The notes: generated by a model not told the origin, from the letters alone. Positions 1 to 7,134 are shown, counted from the stretch's first letter. The stretch is DNA of 12,051 nt from Candidatus Campylobacter infans (GCA_009827235.1 SPMW01000041.1:1-12051); one strand, 5' to 3'. Numbers and translations: made by a program.

Positions 1-1761
1 CTTGCCGTTTGTGGTTTTTTGGATTAGCTCCACGCCTAAATCTTTTAGGGATTTTTCTTCTAATTTGCCTGTGTTTTCATTTTTGATTTTAACCACGCTC
101 ACGCTTAAATCAATTTTTTCATTTAGCTCTTTTTCATCCATAAAATCGGCATTTACATTTAATGCCTCGTTAAAAGCCTTGCCGCTGTCTTTGTAAAGCT
201 TGCTTACATTTATTTCTCTGCCACTATTAAATCTAAGCGTAAAAGTGCCATTTTCGTTTATTCTTATAGCAGTTAGCGAATCTGTATCCATTAGCATATT
301 TGCCGCGGCTTTTTTATCTGTTTCAAAGCTATCTTTTACTTTTTGGAGATTTTCTAGGCTAAATTTTAAGCCAGTTATTGCCACAAATTCGCTTTGTATT
401 TTTAGCATTTTGCTTGATTTAAACTCTGGGTTATTTATAATATCTCCAAACTCAGCCATAATTTCATCGCTTGCTACTTGCTTGTAGCTATCAAAAAAGC
501 CATTTAATGCGTTAAGCTCAGCCATATAATCATCATACAAGGCTTTAAATTTTAAATATTGATCGCCATTTTTGCTTGTTTGATCTTTTGCGTAATTTAG
601 CTCTTCTAGTTTGTAGTTGCCATCAAAATTTATTTTTGCGTAGGCTAAATTTGCTAAATTTTTTAGCTTTGAAGCATTTATCCAGCCATCATTACCAGCT
701 AGTTTTGCAAGCTCTTTTAAATCATTTTCATTCATACTTTGATATCTTACTTCGGCTTTAAAATGTGAGTATGGATTATACGAGCTGATATATTCGTAAG
801 ATGTATTGTATGTTTTTTCGTCCCAGCCATAATTGCTTACTTGTTTATTCCATTTTTTAATGGCATTTTCTTTGCTATCTATAAAATCTTTTAAATCTAT
901 GCTATCAACCACATCGCCAAGTTTTTTGATGATTTCATTACCATTTTTATCATAAGCTCTTATTTTTAATTTATCAAAATACATATCATTTTTATCTACA
1001 AAGCCATTGCCATCGCTATCAAATCTAAAAAGCTGAGCGTTTTTATTAAGAGTGCCAATGCCAAGTTTATCATTATTGCCAGCTAAATCCAAAAATATCT
1101 CAGCCTTGCCAAATTTTGTATTAATTAAATTTGAGTTTGCATAAGAGTTTAGGTAGTAGTTTTCAAATATCGCTTCTGGTGTGTTTTGAGTGTGTTGGTA
1201 ATAATTAAAATTTTCTAAATAATAATTTGAATAGTAAGTGTCATCGCTTTTGTGGTTTGAATTAAATTTATTTGCATAGCTATAATTTACTTGCCAGCTA
1301 TCGCCACCCCAGCAATAAATACAAGAAGAATGTCTGCCTAATCTACCAAGAATATTGTCTGTTTGCTCAATAATCATATCATCGATTATTTTTTTAAATA
1401 TTTGTTTTTCATCTATGCTTTGGGTATTGGTGTTTAAATTTCCTTCTTTAAATAAAACATAAGTTAAAGTATTTGAATCTAATTTAGAGGTTAAATTGTT
1501 ATGAGTATTTTCATCTACGGCATAATGAGTTGAAGTTTTAAAATAAGAAATGTGATTTTGGTTATTTATTTTTACTGGGGCTTGATTAAAATCCGCCACA
1601 GTACAAATCCCTGAATTAAAATATGAAATCAAATAATCCGCTCTTTGTTGGTGCATTGGTTGATTAGGATCGTAGTTGAATGTTTTATTAGTGCTTGGTA
1701 TAGTAAATAAATTAGATTGATTTTGCTTAGAGATTAAGTTTATGTGCGGATTTATTTTCAT
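1..1761 (-). CDS. Large EF-hand-containing protein, 5' part only (runs off left edge)
   Basis: The frame is open for 587 codons from the ATG at 1761 to the window edge with no stop, so the C-terminus is missing. I do not recognise a named family. The N-terminus is polar with no signal peptide or membrane segment. Residues 220-280 hold a calcium-site region: a canonical EF-hand loop at D248-D259 (D248, D250, N252, G253, V255, D256, D259), preceded by a LDLAGNND stretch and followed by a second partial loop near D271/N273/N275. This layout resembles the Asp/Gly/Asn calcium loops of RTX-associated and surface proteins. A CxxC pair lies at C147/C150. The rest is Asn/Lys/Tyr-rich and predicted helical. 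It sits 15 nt after the 47-residue secreted-peptide gene and probably shares its sigma28-type promoter. An AAAGGA directly abuts the ATG, an unusually short spacing, so translation may be coupled to the upstream ORF. Export through the flagellar apparatus is inference. Confidence 0.85.
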   Translation of the reverse strand, partial: MKINPHINLISKQNQSNLFTIPSTNKTFNYDPNQPMHQQRADYLISYFNSGICTVADFNQAPVKINNQNHISYFKTSTHYAVDENTHNNLTSKLDSNTLTYVLFKEGNLNTNTQSIDEKQIFKKIIDDMIIEQTDNILGRLGRHSSCIYCWGGDSWQVNYSYANKFNSNHKSDDTYYSNYYLENFNYYQHTQNTPEAIFENYYLNSYANSNLINTKFGKAEIFLDLAGNNDKLGIGTLNKNAQLFRFDSDGNGFVDKNDMYFDKLKIRAYDKNGNEIIKKLGDVVDSIDLKDFIDSKENAIKKWNKQVSNYGWDEKTYNTSYEYISSYNPYSHFKAEVRYQSMNENDLKELAKLAGNDGWINASKLKNLANLAYAKINFDGNYKLEELNYAKDQTSKNGDQYLKFKALYDDYMAELNALNGFFDSYKQVASDEIMAEFGDIINNPEFKSSKMLKIQSEFVAITGLKFSLENLQKVKDSFETDKKAAANMLMDTDSLTAIRINENGTFTLRFNSGREINVSKLYKDSGKAFNEALNVNADFMDEKELNEKIDLSVSVVKIKNENTGKLEEKSLKDLGVELIQKTTNGK

Positions 1762-1776
1762 TTCATTCCTTTAATT

Positions 1777-1920
1777 TTATATAAGCTTTGATGGTAATTT
1801 ACTTTTTTTAAATTTTTTGTTAGAAACTTCTTGCGCATTATTTACTTTTTCAAAAGTAAAATTATCTGCTGAGAAAAGAGTGTGAGCTAAAAGTATAATC
1901 GCTAAAACAATTTTTTTCAT
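1777..1920 (-). CDS. Small secreted peptide, 47 aa, unrecognised
   Basis: A 47-codon ORF starts at the ATG at 1918-1920, after the ribosome-binding sequence AAAGAG about 5 nt upstream, and ends with TAA at 1777. The N-terminus MKKIVLAIILLAHTLFSA is a clear signal peptide (two lysines, hydrophobic core, small residues before a likely cut ahead of DN). The predicted mature product is about 29 residues and lysine-rich toward the end (KKFKKSKLPSKLI), so it is basic and probably periplasmic or secreted. A sigma28-type promoter lies 30-60 nt upstream, and the large EF-hand gene starts 15 nt downstream, so the two appear to be one transcript. I know of no family for it. The signal peptide, ribosome binding site and promoter make it more credible than a chance ORF. 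Confidence 0.65.
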   Translation of the reverse strand: MKKIVLAIILLAHTLFSADNFTFEKVNNAQEVSNKKFKKSKLPSKLI

Positions 1921-1950
1921 AATATCTCTTTAAAATTTTAAATGCTTCAT

Positions 1951-1977
1951 AAATCGACAATAAAATAAAAAGCTTTA
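1951..1977 (-). promoter_or_regulatory. FliA (sigma28)-type promoter for the secreted peptide / EF-hand pair
   Basis: Read on the minus strand the site is TAAAGCTT, 11 bases, GTCGATTT. The FliA consensus is TAAAGTTT-N11-GCCGATAA, so the spacing is exact, the -35 differs at one base, and the core CGAT is kept. The expected start is near 1943, giving a leader of about 23 nt before the ATG at 1920. In Campylobacter this sigma factor drives late flagellar genes and co-expressed secreted factors. Confidence 0.7.
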
Positions 1978-2039
1978 TATAAAATGCAAAAAAATGTGAA
2001 ATTTTAAAATAAGGCAGAAATTGAGTTTAAAATTTGCGT

Positions 2040-2064
2040 TTTGGCTAGCTAAAAGCTAGCCAAA
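2040..2064 (-). terminator. Hairpin downstream of the Sel1 gene
   Basis: A perfect 10-bp stem (TTTGGCTAGC on the minus strand with its complement) closes a 5-nt loop, 20 nt past the Sel1 gene's stop codon. The bases after the stem on the minus strand are AACGCAAATTTT, so the U-tract is poor. A second perfect 16-nt palindrome, AAGCTTGATCAAGCTT, occupies 2068-2083 directly against the stop codon. The pair probably ends or protects the 3' end of the Sel1 transcript and isolates it from the sigma28 unit. Confidence 0.6.
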
Positions 2065-2083
2065 TATAAGCTTGATCAAGCTT

Positions 2084-2503
2084 TCAATGTTCGTTTTGTT
2101 CTATTTCTTTGGCTGTTTGGCAAGCGACTTTATCTTTAAGCGCGCAGGCTTTTTTATAAAATTTTATCGCCGTTTGTGTATCGCGCGTTTGCCCAGATAA
2201 AGCAAGTGAGCCTAATTGCACGCAAGAGCTTGCCACACCGCCATTACAAGCTTGGGTGTAGTATTTTTTGGCTAAATTATCGTCTTTTTTAATATGCCCT
2301 GCGCCAGTATAAAAATACGCCAAAAGATCGCAACCTTTTGGATTTTGACCTTGGCAAGATTTTTTTGCCATTCTAAAAGCTTGCTCTTGTTTGCCGTTTT
2401 CTAGCGCGATTTTTGCTTGTTCGGCTAGGCTTTTGTTTTTGGTTTTGGCCTGTGCGCTCACGCATAATGCTAAAACAGCGCAAATAACTAAGAATTTTTT
2501 CAT
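2084..2503 (-). CDS. Secreted Sel1-repeat protein with CX7C pairs (Hcp-like)
   Basis: A 139-residue protein with an N-terminal signal peptide (MKKFLVICAVLALCVSAQA, likely cut before K20). After it come helical hairpins of the Sel1/TPR type, each carrying two cysteines separated by seven residues: C50/C58, C86/C94 and C120/C128. That spacing is the signature of the Helicobacter cysteine-rich protein (Hcp) subclass, where each pair forms a disulfide that staples a helical repeat in the periplasm. About three repeats are present, so it is a short member. Its partner is unknown. It has its own -10 box and an unusually strong ribosome binding site (AAGGGGG), and a hairpin follows, so it is probably monocistronic. 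The family assignment is firm; the biological role is not. Confidence 0.9.
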   Translation of the reverse strand: MKKFLVICAVLALCVSAQAKTKNKSLAEQAKIALENGKQEQAFRMAKKSCQGQNPKGCDLLAYFYTGAGHIKKDDNLAKKYYTQACNGGVASSCVQLGSLALSGQTRDTQTAIKFYKKACALKDKVACQTAKEIEQNEH

Positions 2504-2534
2504 TTTACCCCCTTAAAGTTTAAACGCAAATTTT

Positions 2535-2540
2535 ATTATA
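2535..2540 (-). promoter_or_regulatory. -10 box for the Sel1-repeat gene
   Basis: A perfect TATAAT on the minus strand within AATTTATAATAAAATT. The predicted start is near 2528, leaving a leader of about 25 nt that contains AAGGGGG at about 2510-2516. No -35 is obvious, which is normal for Campylobacter sigma70 promoters. Confidence 0.6.
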
Positions 2541-2559
2541 AATTTATAAAATTTTAGCT

Positions 2560-2628
2560 TTAAATCATCTTACCGCCACTTAGAGCTTTTAATTCTACTA
2601 TTTGAGCCTGAGCTAGTAGTTGCTGATA
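2560..2628 (-). pseudogene. Possible C-terminal gene relic
   Basis: Between the Sel1 and dus genes one minus-strand frame reads 22 codons, YQQLLAQAQIVELKALSGG followed by KMI and TAA. It is preceded directly by an in-frame TGA and has no ATG, GTG or TTG start codon upstream of its final residues. The composition looks like real protein, and the LKALSGGK ending loosely recalls the tails of TolC/NodT-type outer-membrane efflux proteins. It could also be chance in a short spacer. No function is assigned. Confidence 0.2.
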
Positions 2629-2652
2629 TCAAAACAAGCAAAACCGCGTTCT

Positions 2653-3570
2653 TTAAAAAAATTCCTGTATGAGTTTTGTTGTTTGTTCGTTATTTGCGCT
2701 ATTTACTGCTGTGCGAAACTCGCTTGCGCCACGCATATTTTTAGAATATTCGTGTAAATGCTTTCTAAAAATACTAGCACCAAATTCGCCATAATGCCCG
2801 CACACAAGCTCAAAATGCTCTTTTATAATCTGCTTTTTTTGCTGTGCATTTGGCGGATTTTGCCCTTTTAAAATGTTAAAAATCCACGGCGAGCCGATAC
2901 TTGCGCGCCCTATCATTAGTCCATCGGCTCCGCTTATATTTAAAATTTCTTTATAATTTTTTTCATCAATGCTACCATTTGCGATTATTGGGATATTACT
3001 TAGCGTTTTAAGCTCGCCTAAAATTTCAAAAAGTGGCAGAGTAGAAAACCCGCCACTTCTAGTGCGCGCATGCACGCAAATATAATCAGCTCCGGCATTT
3101 TGAATATCGCGCACAAAACTAGGCAAAACCACGCTATCAAAACCAAGGCGAAGTTTTGCGCTTGTGTAGGATTTTGTGCTAGTTTTTTTGATGGTTTCAA
3201 TGAGTTTGCAAAGTTTTTTTGGCTCTTTTAAAAGGGCTGAGCCTGCGCCTTGTTTTATTACTTTTGGCACCGGACAACCACAATTTAAATCAATCCCGCT
3301 AATGCCATTTATTTCATTTAGCACAGCCACTGCGCGCGCTAAAACGCTCTCATCGCTTGCTTCTAATTGCACGATGTAAGGGCTTTCAAGTGGCGATTTT
3401 TCAAGCATTTTAAGCGTTTTTGCGTTTTCGTAGATTAAAGCATTAGCGCTTATCATTTCGCTTATTGTTACATCGCAGCCATGGCGCTTAATGAGCGAGC
3501 GAAAGGGCGGATCGCTTAGCCCTGCAAGCGGAGCCAAAAATAAAGGTTTTTGATTAAAATTTATCATCAT
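2653..3570 (-). CDS. dus: tRNA-dihydrouridine synthase (DusB-like)
   Basis: A 305-residue flavoenzyme that reduces uridine in the tRNA D-loop to dihydrouridine using NAD(P)H and FMN. The family hallmarks appear in order: the N-terminal APLAGLSDPPFR (residues 13-24), SEMISANAL (37-45), QLEASDE (68-74), and the catalytic-cysteine motif DLNCGCPVPKV with C99 as the likely proton donor. The substrate and FMN motif VHART follows at 166-170, with phosphate-binding NGSI (198-201) and GADGLMIGR (214-222). A C-terminal helical tRNA-binding domain runs from about 240. Length is typical of the DusB group. The start is ATGATG at 3570 with no strong ribosome binding site; the second ATG is equally possible. 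It lies 70 nt downstream of the glycosyltransferase gene with no clear promoter between, so they may be co-transcribed. Which uridine it modifies cannot be told from this sequence. Confidence 0.95.
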   Translation of the reverse strand: MMINFNQKPLFLAPLAGLSDPPFRSLIKRHGCDVTISEMISANALIYENAKTLKMLEKSPLESPYIVQLEASDESVLARAVAVLNEINGISGIDLNCGCPVPKVIKQGAGSALLKEPKKLCKLIETIKKTSTKSYTSAKLRLGFDSVVLPSFVRDIQNAGADYICVHARTRSGGFSTLPLFEILGELKTLSNIPIIANGSIDEKNYKEILNISGADGLMIGRASIGSPWIFNILKGQNPPNAQQKKQIIKEHFELVCGHYGEFGASIFRKHLHEYSKNMRGASEFRTAVNSANNEQTTKLIQEFF

Positions 3571-3640
3571 TTACGCTTTTTAATTTAAAATTTTAAAATT
3601 TAGCTCGATTTAAGCGCGCTTTTAAAGCAAATTTTAAAAT

Positions 3641-4912
3641 TTATTTTATATTTCCGCTAATATCTAGGCGTAAATTGCCGTTTATAAAAAGATGTGGATT
3701 TTGGCTAGCTTTTTTAGCAAAAAGCGGTGCTAGCATTTCCATGGCTCTATCTGTGCTACGCTCGATATCAAGGGCTTTTTCGGCCTCGTCAAATGCCTGC
3801 TCCATCGCACCTGCTTTTTTATCTTTTAAGAGTTTTTTAAGCGCATCAACCCAAGGCTTAATCTCATCATCGCTTGGCAAGGCTAGCATATCTTCATTTA
3901 CGCTTTTTGGCACATCAAGGGCTATGCCAGCACCGGCCATTGCTTGCTCTAAGCCACCATTTTTAGCCACCAAAACAGGTATGCGATTTAGCACAGCCTC
4001 GCTAGCTACTCGCCCCCAGCCCTCATACCAAAAATTCGGCACACTTGGAGCAAGCAAAAGTTTTGTCATAGCATAAATGCCTTTCATATTGCGCGTATTT
4101 TCAGCCATTTGGACATTTTCAAACATCGAAGCTTCTAAGCCTTTACCCTTGCTATCTTTTAGCGCATTTATGGTTGCGCTAAAATGCCCACGGCTATTAA
4201 CGCATAAAAATTTTTCATTTTTAAGTTCTGGGTCTTTTTGTGCGATTAGGGCGATTTTAGCAAAAATCCCGCCACCTTTTCGCGGCTCAGGGTTTATCAT
4301 AGTGATATACTCTGCTGTTTTATCTTTTTCATCAGCCACATAATCTTCTTTATTTACAAAAATGCCAGTTGTAGCTAGATTTAATCTATCGCGCATACCA
4401 TAAAGGTGTGCATTTGCATCGCTATCGGTAAAAAGCAAATCGCTATCATAAAAATTATAATATGGATGATTGCCATTAAAAATAGGATAAGCGTGCGGGA
4501 TACCGCGTCTGCGGCATTCGGCGTGGATTGCTGTGCCAAGGCAACCCATGCCATAGCCCATACAAACATCAGGCCTAAAAGTGCTAAGCATAGAGCAAAA
4601 CCTAGAAAACAGCTTCCAGCTTTCATCGTGGGTCATTTCGCCCATATTTATACTAGCACAAGGCAAATAAGTATAATCTATGCCATTTTGATTAAAATTA
4701 AGCGCGCTTTTTTTGGAGCTTTCTTTCATCTCTTCTTCTAATTTTGGGAAATGCGACTTAGCCCCAGCCATACTATCAAAGCAAAAGCTCCCAAGCACGC
4801 GCACGCTTACACCGCGCTGGGCTAGCTTTTGGAGCATTAGGCGCGCTTGAACGGCTGCACCGCTTGAAGTGTCGTGGAGATTAAAAGGGCTTATCCATAG
4901 AAGTTTTGGCAT
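3641..4912 (-). CDS. GT4-type (GT-B fold) glycosyltransferase, substrate unknown
   Basis: A 423-residue cytoplasmic protein with a two-domain GT-B layout. The N-terminal acceptor domain has the opening strand LLWISPFNLHDTSSGAAVQA (residues 4-23), a glycine-rich entry typical of these enzymes. The C-terminal nucleotide-sugar domain shows NPEPRKGGG (208-215) and the diagnostic EX7E motif at E297 and E305 (YEGWGRVASEAV). After it comes KNGGLEQ (317-323), which binds the donor in the family. The acceptor is unknown. A flagellin gene lies in the window, but about 7 kb away, so flagellin glycosylation is only a possibility; surface polysaccharide is equally likely. The gene has its own extended -10 promoter in the divergent spacer shared with the prenyltransferase, and the ribosome binding site AAGGA precedes the ATG. 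The last roughly 20 residues are polar and look like a tail. Confidence 0.85.
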   Translation of the reverse strand: MPKLLWISPFNLHDTSSGAAVQARLMLQKLAQRGVSVRVLGSFCFDSMAGAKSHFPKLEEEMKESSKKSALNFNQNGIDYTYLPCASINMGEMTHDESWKLFSRFCSMLSTFRPDVCMGYGMGCLGTAIHAECRRRGIPHAYPIFNGNHPYYNFYDSDLLFTDSDANAHLYGMRDRLNLATTGIFVNKEDYVADEKDKTAEYITMINPEPRKGGGIFAKIALIAQKDPELKNEKFLCVNSRGHFSATINALKDSKGKGLEASMFENVQMAENTRNMKGIYAMTKLLLAPSVPNFWYEGWGRVASEAVLNRIPVLVAKNGGLEQAMAGAGIALDVPKSVNEDMLALPSDDEIKPWVDALKKLLKDKKAGAMEQAFDEAEKALDIERSTDRAMEMLAPLFAKKASQNPHLFINGNLRLDISGNIK

Positions 4913-4939
4913 ATCAAATCCTTAAAATAAAATTTGTAG

Positions 4940-4948
4940 ATTGTAACA
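4940..4948 (-). promoter_or_regulatory. Extended -10 promoter for the glycosyltransferase gene
   Basis: TGTTACAAT on the minus strand matches TGnTATAAT with one change. The start would fall near 4933, about 20 nt before the ATG at 4912, with AAGGA between. It sits in the 190-bp divergent spacer 4913-5102. Confidence 0.5.
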
Positions 4949-5072
4949 AAATTTTTAATGATTTCATAAAATTTTTATTATTAAAATGGCTGAAAATATC
5001 TTTGTGTTTTGGCTAATTAGATTAAAATTTGCCAAAAAAGCCTTATTTTTTAAAATTTATTTGAGTTTATTT

Positions 5073-5081
5073 TGATAAAAT
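5073..5081 (+). promoter_or_regulatory. Extended -10 promoter for the prenyltransferase operon
   Basis: TGATAAAAT fits TGnTATAAT with one change. The predicted start is near 5088, 15 nt before the ATG at 5103, with TAAGG at 5092-5096 as ribosome binding site. The leader would be very short. Confidence 0.5.
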
Positions 5082-5102
5082 TATGCTTTTTTAAGGCTTT
5101 TT

Positions 5103-5963
5103 ATGTTTAATAAACTTCGTGATATTTGTGATTTGATTGTCTTTAAGCATTCGATTTTTGCTTTGCCTTTTATATTTTGTGCGATGTTGGTTAGCTCTAA
5201 AATGCAAAATCAAACGCTATGGTTTGGCTGGGGATTGTTAATTTTAGCTTTGTTTTGTGCCATAAGCGCTAGAAACTACGCAATGGCCGTAAATAGATAC
5301 TTAGATGCCAAAATTGACGCGCTAAATCCACGCACGGCAAATCGCCCAAGCGTAGATGGACGCATCGGGCGTAAAAATTTAGCCCTTTTTATCTTGGCAA
5401 ATGCTTTTGTTTTCATACTTTCATCATTTTTTATAAATTGGCTTGCTTTTTGGCTTTCGTTTTTGATTTTAATTATTTTAGGCGCGTATTCGTATTTTAA
5501 GCGTTTTTCTCCCTTGGCGCATGTGTTTTTGGGGCTTTGTTTGGGGCTTTCGCCTGTGGCTGGTGCTGTGGCTGTGCTTGAAGAAATACCGCTTTGGTCG
5601 TTGTTGCTGTGTTGTGGGGTAATGCTTTGGACTGCTGGCTTTGATGTGCTTTATTCATTACAAGATATAGAATTTGATAAAAAATTTGGCCTTTATAGCA
5701 TACCAGCTAATTATGGCAAAGAAGCTTCTATGTTTATAGCTAGGCTTTTTCATAGTGGCGCGGTGGTGTTTTGGTTATTTTTTGTGGGTGCTGTGGGGCT
5801 TGGATTTTGGGCGTATTTGGGCGTTTTCATATGCGCGATTATTTTATATGCAGAGCATTTAATTGTGGATAAGGATGCTAATAAAATAAATAAGGCATTT
5901 TTTACGCTAAATGCTTGGGTTAGTGTGTTGTTTGTAGCTTTTATTTGGGTGGATTTATGGTAG
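5103..5963 (+). CDS. mqnP: UbiA-family prenyltransferase, probable MqnP of the futalosine menaquinone route
   Basis: A 286-residue membrane protein with about eight or nine hydrophobic segments, the normal size for UbiA enzymes. Both Asp-rich sites that hold the Mg-diphosphate of the prenyl donor are visible: NRYLDAKID (N64, D68, D72) with the conserved NPRTANRP after it, and the second site DVLYSLQDIEFD (D181, D188, D192) followed by KKFGLYSIPANYG. It transfers a polyprenyl chain to an aromatic ring. Campylobacter makes menaquinone by the futalosine pathway, whose prenyltransferase MqnP is commonly annotated UbiA-like, so that role is most likely; this is family knowledge rather than something the sequence proves. 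It heads a three-gene plus-strand operon, and its stop overlaps the start of the next gene (ATGGTAG). Confidence 0.88.
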   Translation: MFNKLRDICDLIVFKHSIFALPFIFCAMLVSSKMQNQTLWFGWGLLILALFCAISARNYAMAVNRYLDAKIDALNPRTANRPSVDGRIGRKNLALFILANAFVFILSSFFINWLAFWLSFLILIILGAYSYFKRFSPLAHVFLGLCLGLSPVAGAVAVLEEIPLWSLLLCCGVMLWTAGFDVLYSLQDIEFDKKFGLYSIPANYGKEASMFIARLFHSGAVVFWLFFVGAVGLGFWAYLGVFICAIILYAEHLIVDKDANKINKAFFTLNAWVSVLFVAFIWVDLW

Positions 5964-6475
5964 AGCAATTAAGACTAATAAACGCAAGCGCGCAAGTATC
6001 TTATGAGCTAGTAAGCGAGCAAAATAAGGCGCGATTTGAGAGTATTTTTGCTAGTTTAAATAATGGCCTTGATGAATGGCTAAGCCTTGCGCGCGCAAAA
6101 GACGAGGGCGAAAATACAGATCCGCTCACGCTAAAACTTTTAATAGAAGTTTTAAGAAAGCTTGAAAATATTGAAAATTTGCTCCAAAGTAAGGCGCAGG
6201 GACAAAATTTAGAGCTTGCTAACTCAAATCTTGCGGTTAGTTTGGGCTATGAGGGTTTTGCTTTTGATGAGGCGTGTTTAAAAAGTGGCGAGCTGTATTT
6301 TGCCAAGGTGCTAATTCAAGGTTTTGTAAAAAAGCATATTGGGCTGTATTTTATCGCCCTAGATGATAAAACGGCTAAAATAACGCGCCTTAGCAAAAGC
6401 GATGAAAAAGAATGGGCGCAAAATGTCGCAAGAGCTGAATTAAGCGCGATTAGAGCGAGCAAAGATAATGGATAA
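5957..6475 (+). CDS. Conserved-looking cytoplasmic protein, 172 aa, unrecognised
   Basis: I chose the ATG at 5957 over the TTG at 5945 because it forms a 7-nt ATGGTAG overlap with the prenyltransferase stop and has GGTGGA about 5 nt upstream. The product has no signal peptide or membrane segment. Residues from about 10 to 75 are helical and acidic (coiled-coil-like, LTLKLLIEVLRKLENIENLL). The second half is beta-rich (LAVSLGYEGFAFDEACLKSGELYFAKVLI). It ends with a DEKEWAQNVARAE helix. The beta part faintly recalls a PilZ barrel with its GxGF and LKxGD turns, but the RxxxR c-di-GMP motif is absent, so I do not assign that family. It is translationally coupled to its neighbours, suggesting co-expression with the membrane-anchored protein downstream. 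Function unknown. Confidence 0.8.
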   Translation: MVEQLRLINASAQVSYELVSEQNKARFESIFASLNNGLDEWLSLARAKDEGENTDPLTLKLLIEVLRKLENIENLLQSKAQGQNLELANSNLAVSLGYEGFAFDEACLKSGELYFAKVLIQGFVKKHIGLYFIALDDKTAKITRLSKSDEKEWAQNVARAELSAIRASKDNG

Positions 6476-6478
6476 GCT

Positions 6479-7015
6479 ATGAGTAATGATTTGATTATTT
6501 TACTTGGAATTTTGGTGTTGATAGGATTGTTGTTTTTGTGGGTGTGGCTTGGGATGCAATCTTTTAATAAAAGATTAAGAAACCACGCTAGAAGCATTGA
6601 TAAATTGATGCAAGCTAATTATGAATTAAGCAAGAAAAACGCGCATTTAAAAGAATCAATCAAAGGCTTTATAAGTAGCGCTCAAAGCACCAGCCTTGAA
6701 ATGGAGCAAATAAATAAAAGCCTTGATGCTAAGATAAATGAAGCCATCGCAAGCAAGATTTTGCCGATGATTGCGAGCTTAAAACGGCTTGAAGATAATA
6801 TGGGCGATTTTGCTAGCGAGCATAATGAGCGAATGTATGATTTAGAAAAACGCACAGAAAATTTTAGCAAAATCACTCCGCCAAGCTTTGAAAAAGAAGA
6901 AGATTACATAGTAGATCTTTATAAAAGTGGCAAGAGCATTGAAAGTATCGCCAAGGATTTACACATCACGCTTGGGCGCGTTGAGATGGTTTTAAGATTT
7001 AGAAAACTGCTTTAA
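6479..7015 (+). CDS. Membrane-anchored coiled-coil protein with C-terminal HTH-like domain
   Basis: 178 residues. One N-terminal membrane anchor (about residues 5-27, LIILLGILVLIGLLFLWVWLG) is followed by a long polar helical region with coiled-coil character (about 30-130). A compact C-terminal domain of about 38 residues comes last (EEDYIVDLYKSGKSIESIAK to the end). The tail reads like a helix-turn-helix of the type found in DUF2802/DUF6115-like proteins, where a SIESIAKDL helix precedes the turn and a GRVEMVL helix follows. The arrangement recalls the small membrane proteins encoded near motility or envelope genes in other bacteria, but I cannot name it. It starts 3 nt after the upstream stop, with GGATAAG as ribosome binding site. 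The anchor makes a classical transcription factor unlikely; the tail may bind protein instead. Confidence 0.82.
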   Translation: MSNDLIILLGILVLIGLLFLWVWLGMQSFNKRLRNHARSIDKLMQANYELSKKNAHLKESIKGFISSAQSTSLEMEQINKSLDAKINEAIASKILPMIASLKRLEDNMGDFASEHNERMYDLEKRTENFSKITPPSFEKEEDYIVDLYKSGKSIESIAKDLHITLGRVEMVLRFRKLL

Positions 7016-7134
7016 AATTTTAATTTTAAATTTTAAAATATTTAAAATTTTAAATCTCAAATTTTAAAATTTCAAGCACAAATTTTAAAAGTGTAAATCC
7101 CAAATTTTAAACCCAGAATTTTAAAATTTCAAGC
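7016..7134. terminator. A/T-only palindromic spacer between convergent operons
   Basis: This 119-bp spacer contains several overlapping copies of TTTAAAATTTTAAA / AAATTTTAAAATTT separated by short linkers such as CAAGC, CTCA and CCCA. Each copy is self-complementary and can form a weak A-U hairpin with a following U run on both strands, so it probably works as a bidirectional terminator. No GC-rich stem is present. Confidence 0.4.

Noticed and set aside
2..761. Three plus-strand frames at the left edge
   Set aside because: They are shadows of the continuous 587-codon minus-strand frame, which has an EF-hand motif and no interruption.
3590..3612. Sigma28-like TAAAATTT...CTCGATTT on the plus strand in the dus-glycosyltransferase spacer
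   Set aside because: Spacing is not right and it would only transcribe antisense to the glycosyltransferase gene; the AT background easily gives such a match.
3675..4741. Several long plus-strand open frames (up to 133 codons) opposite the glycosyltransferase gene
   Set aside because: They mirror the real minus-strand gene, lack ribosome binding sites and have serine/phenylalanine-rich composition typical of antisense frames.
5957..6475. PilZ (c-di-GMP) domain for the 172-residue protein
   Set aside because: Only the general beta pattern agrees; the RxxxR motif is missing.
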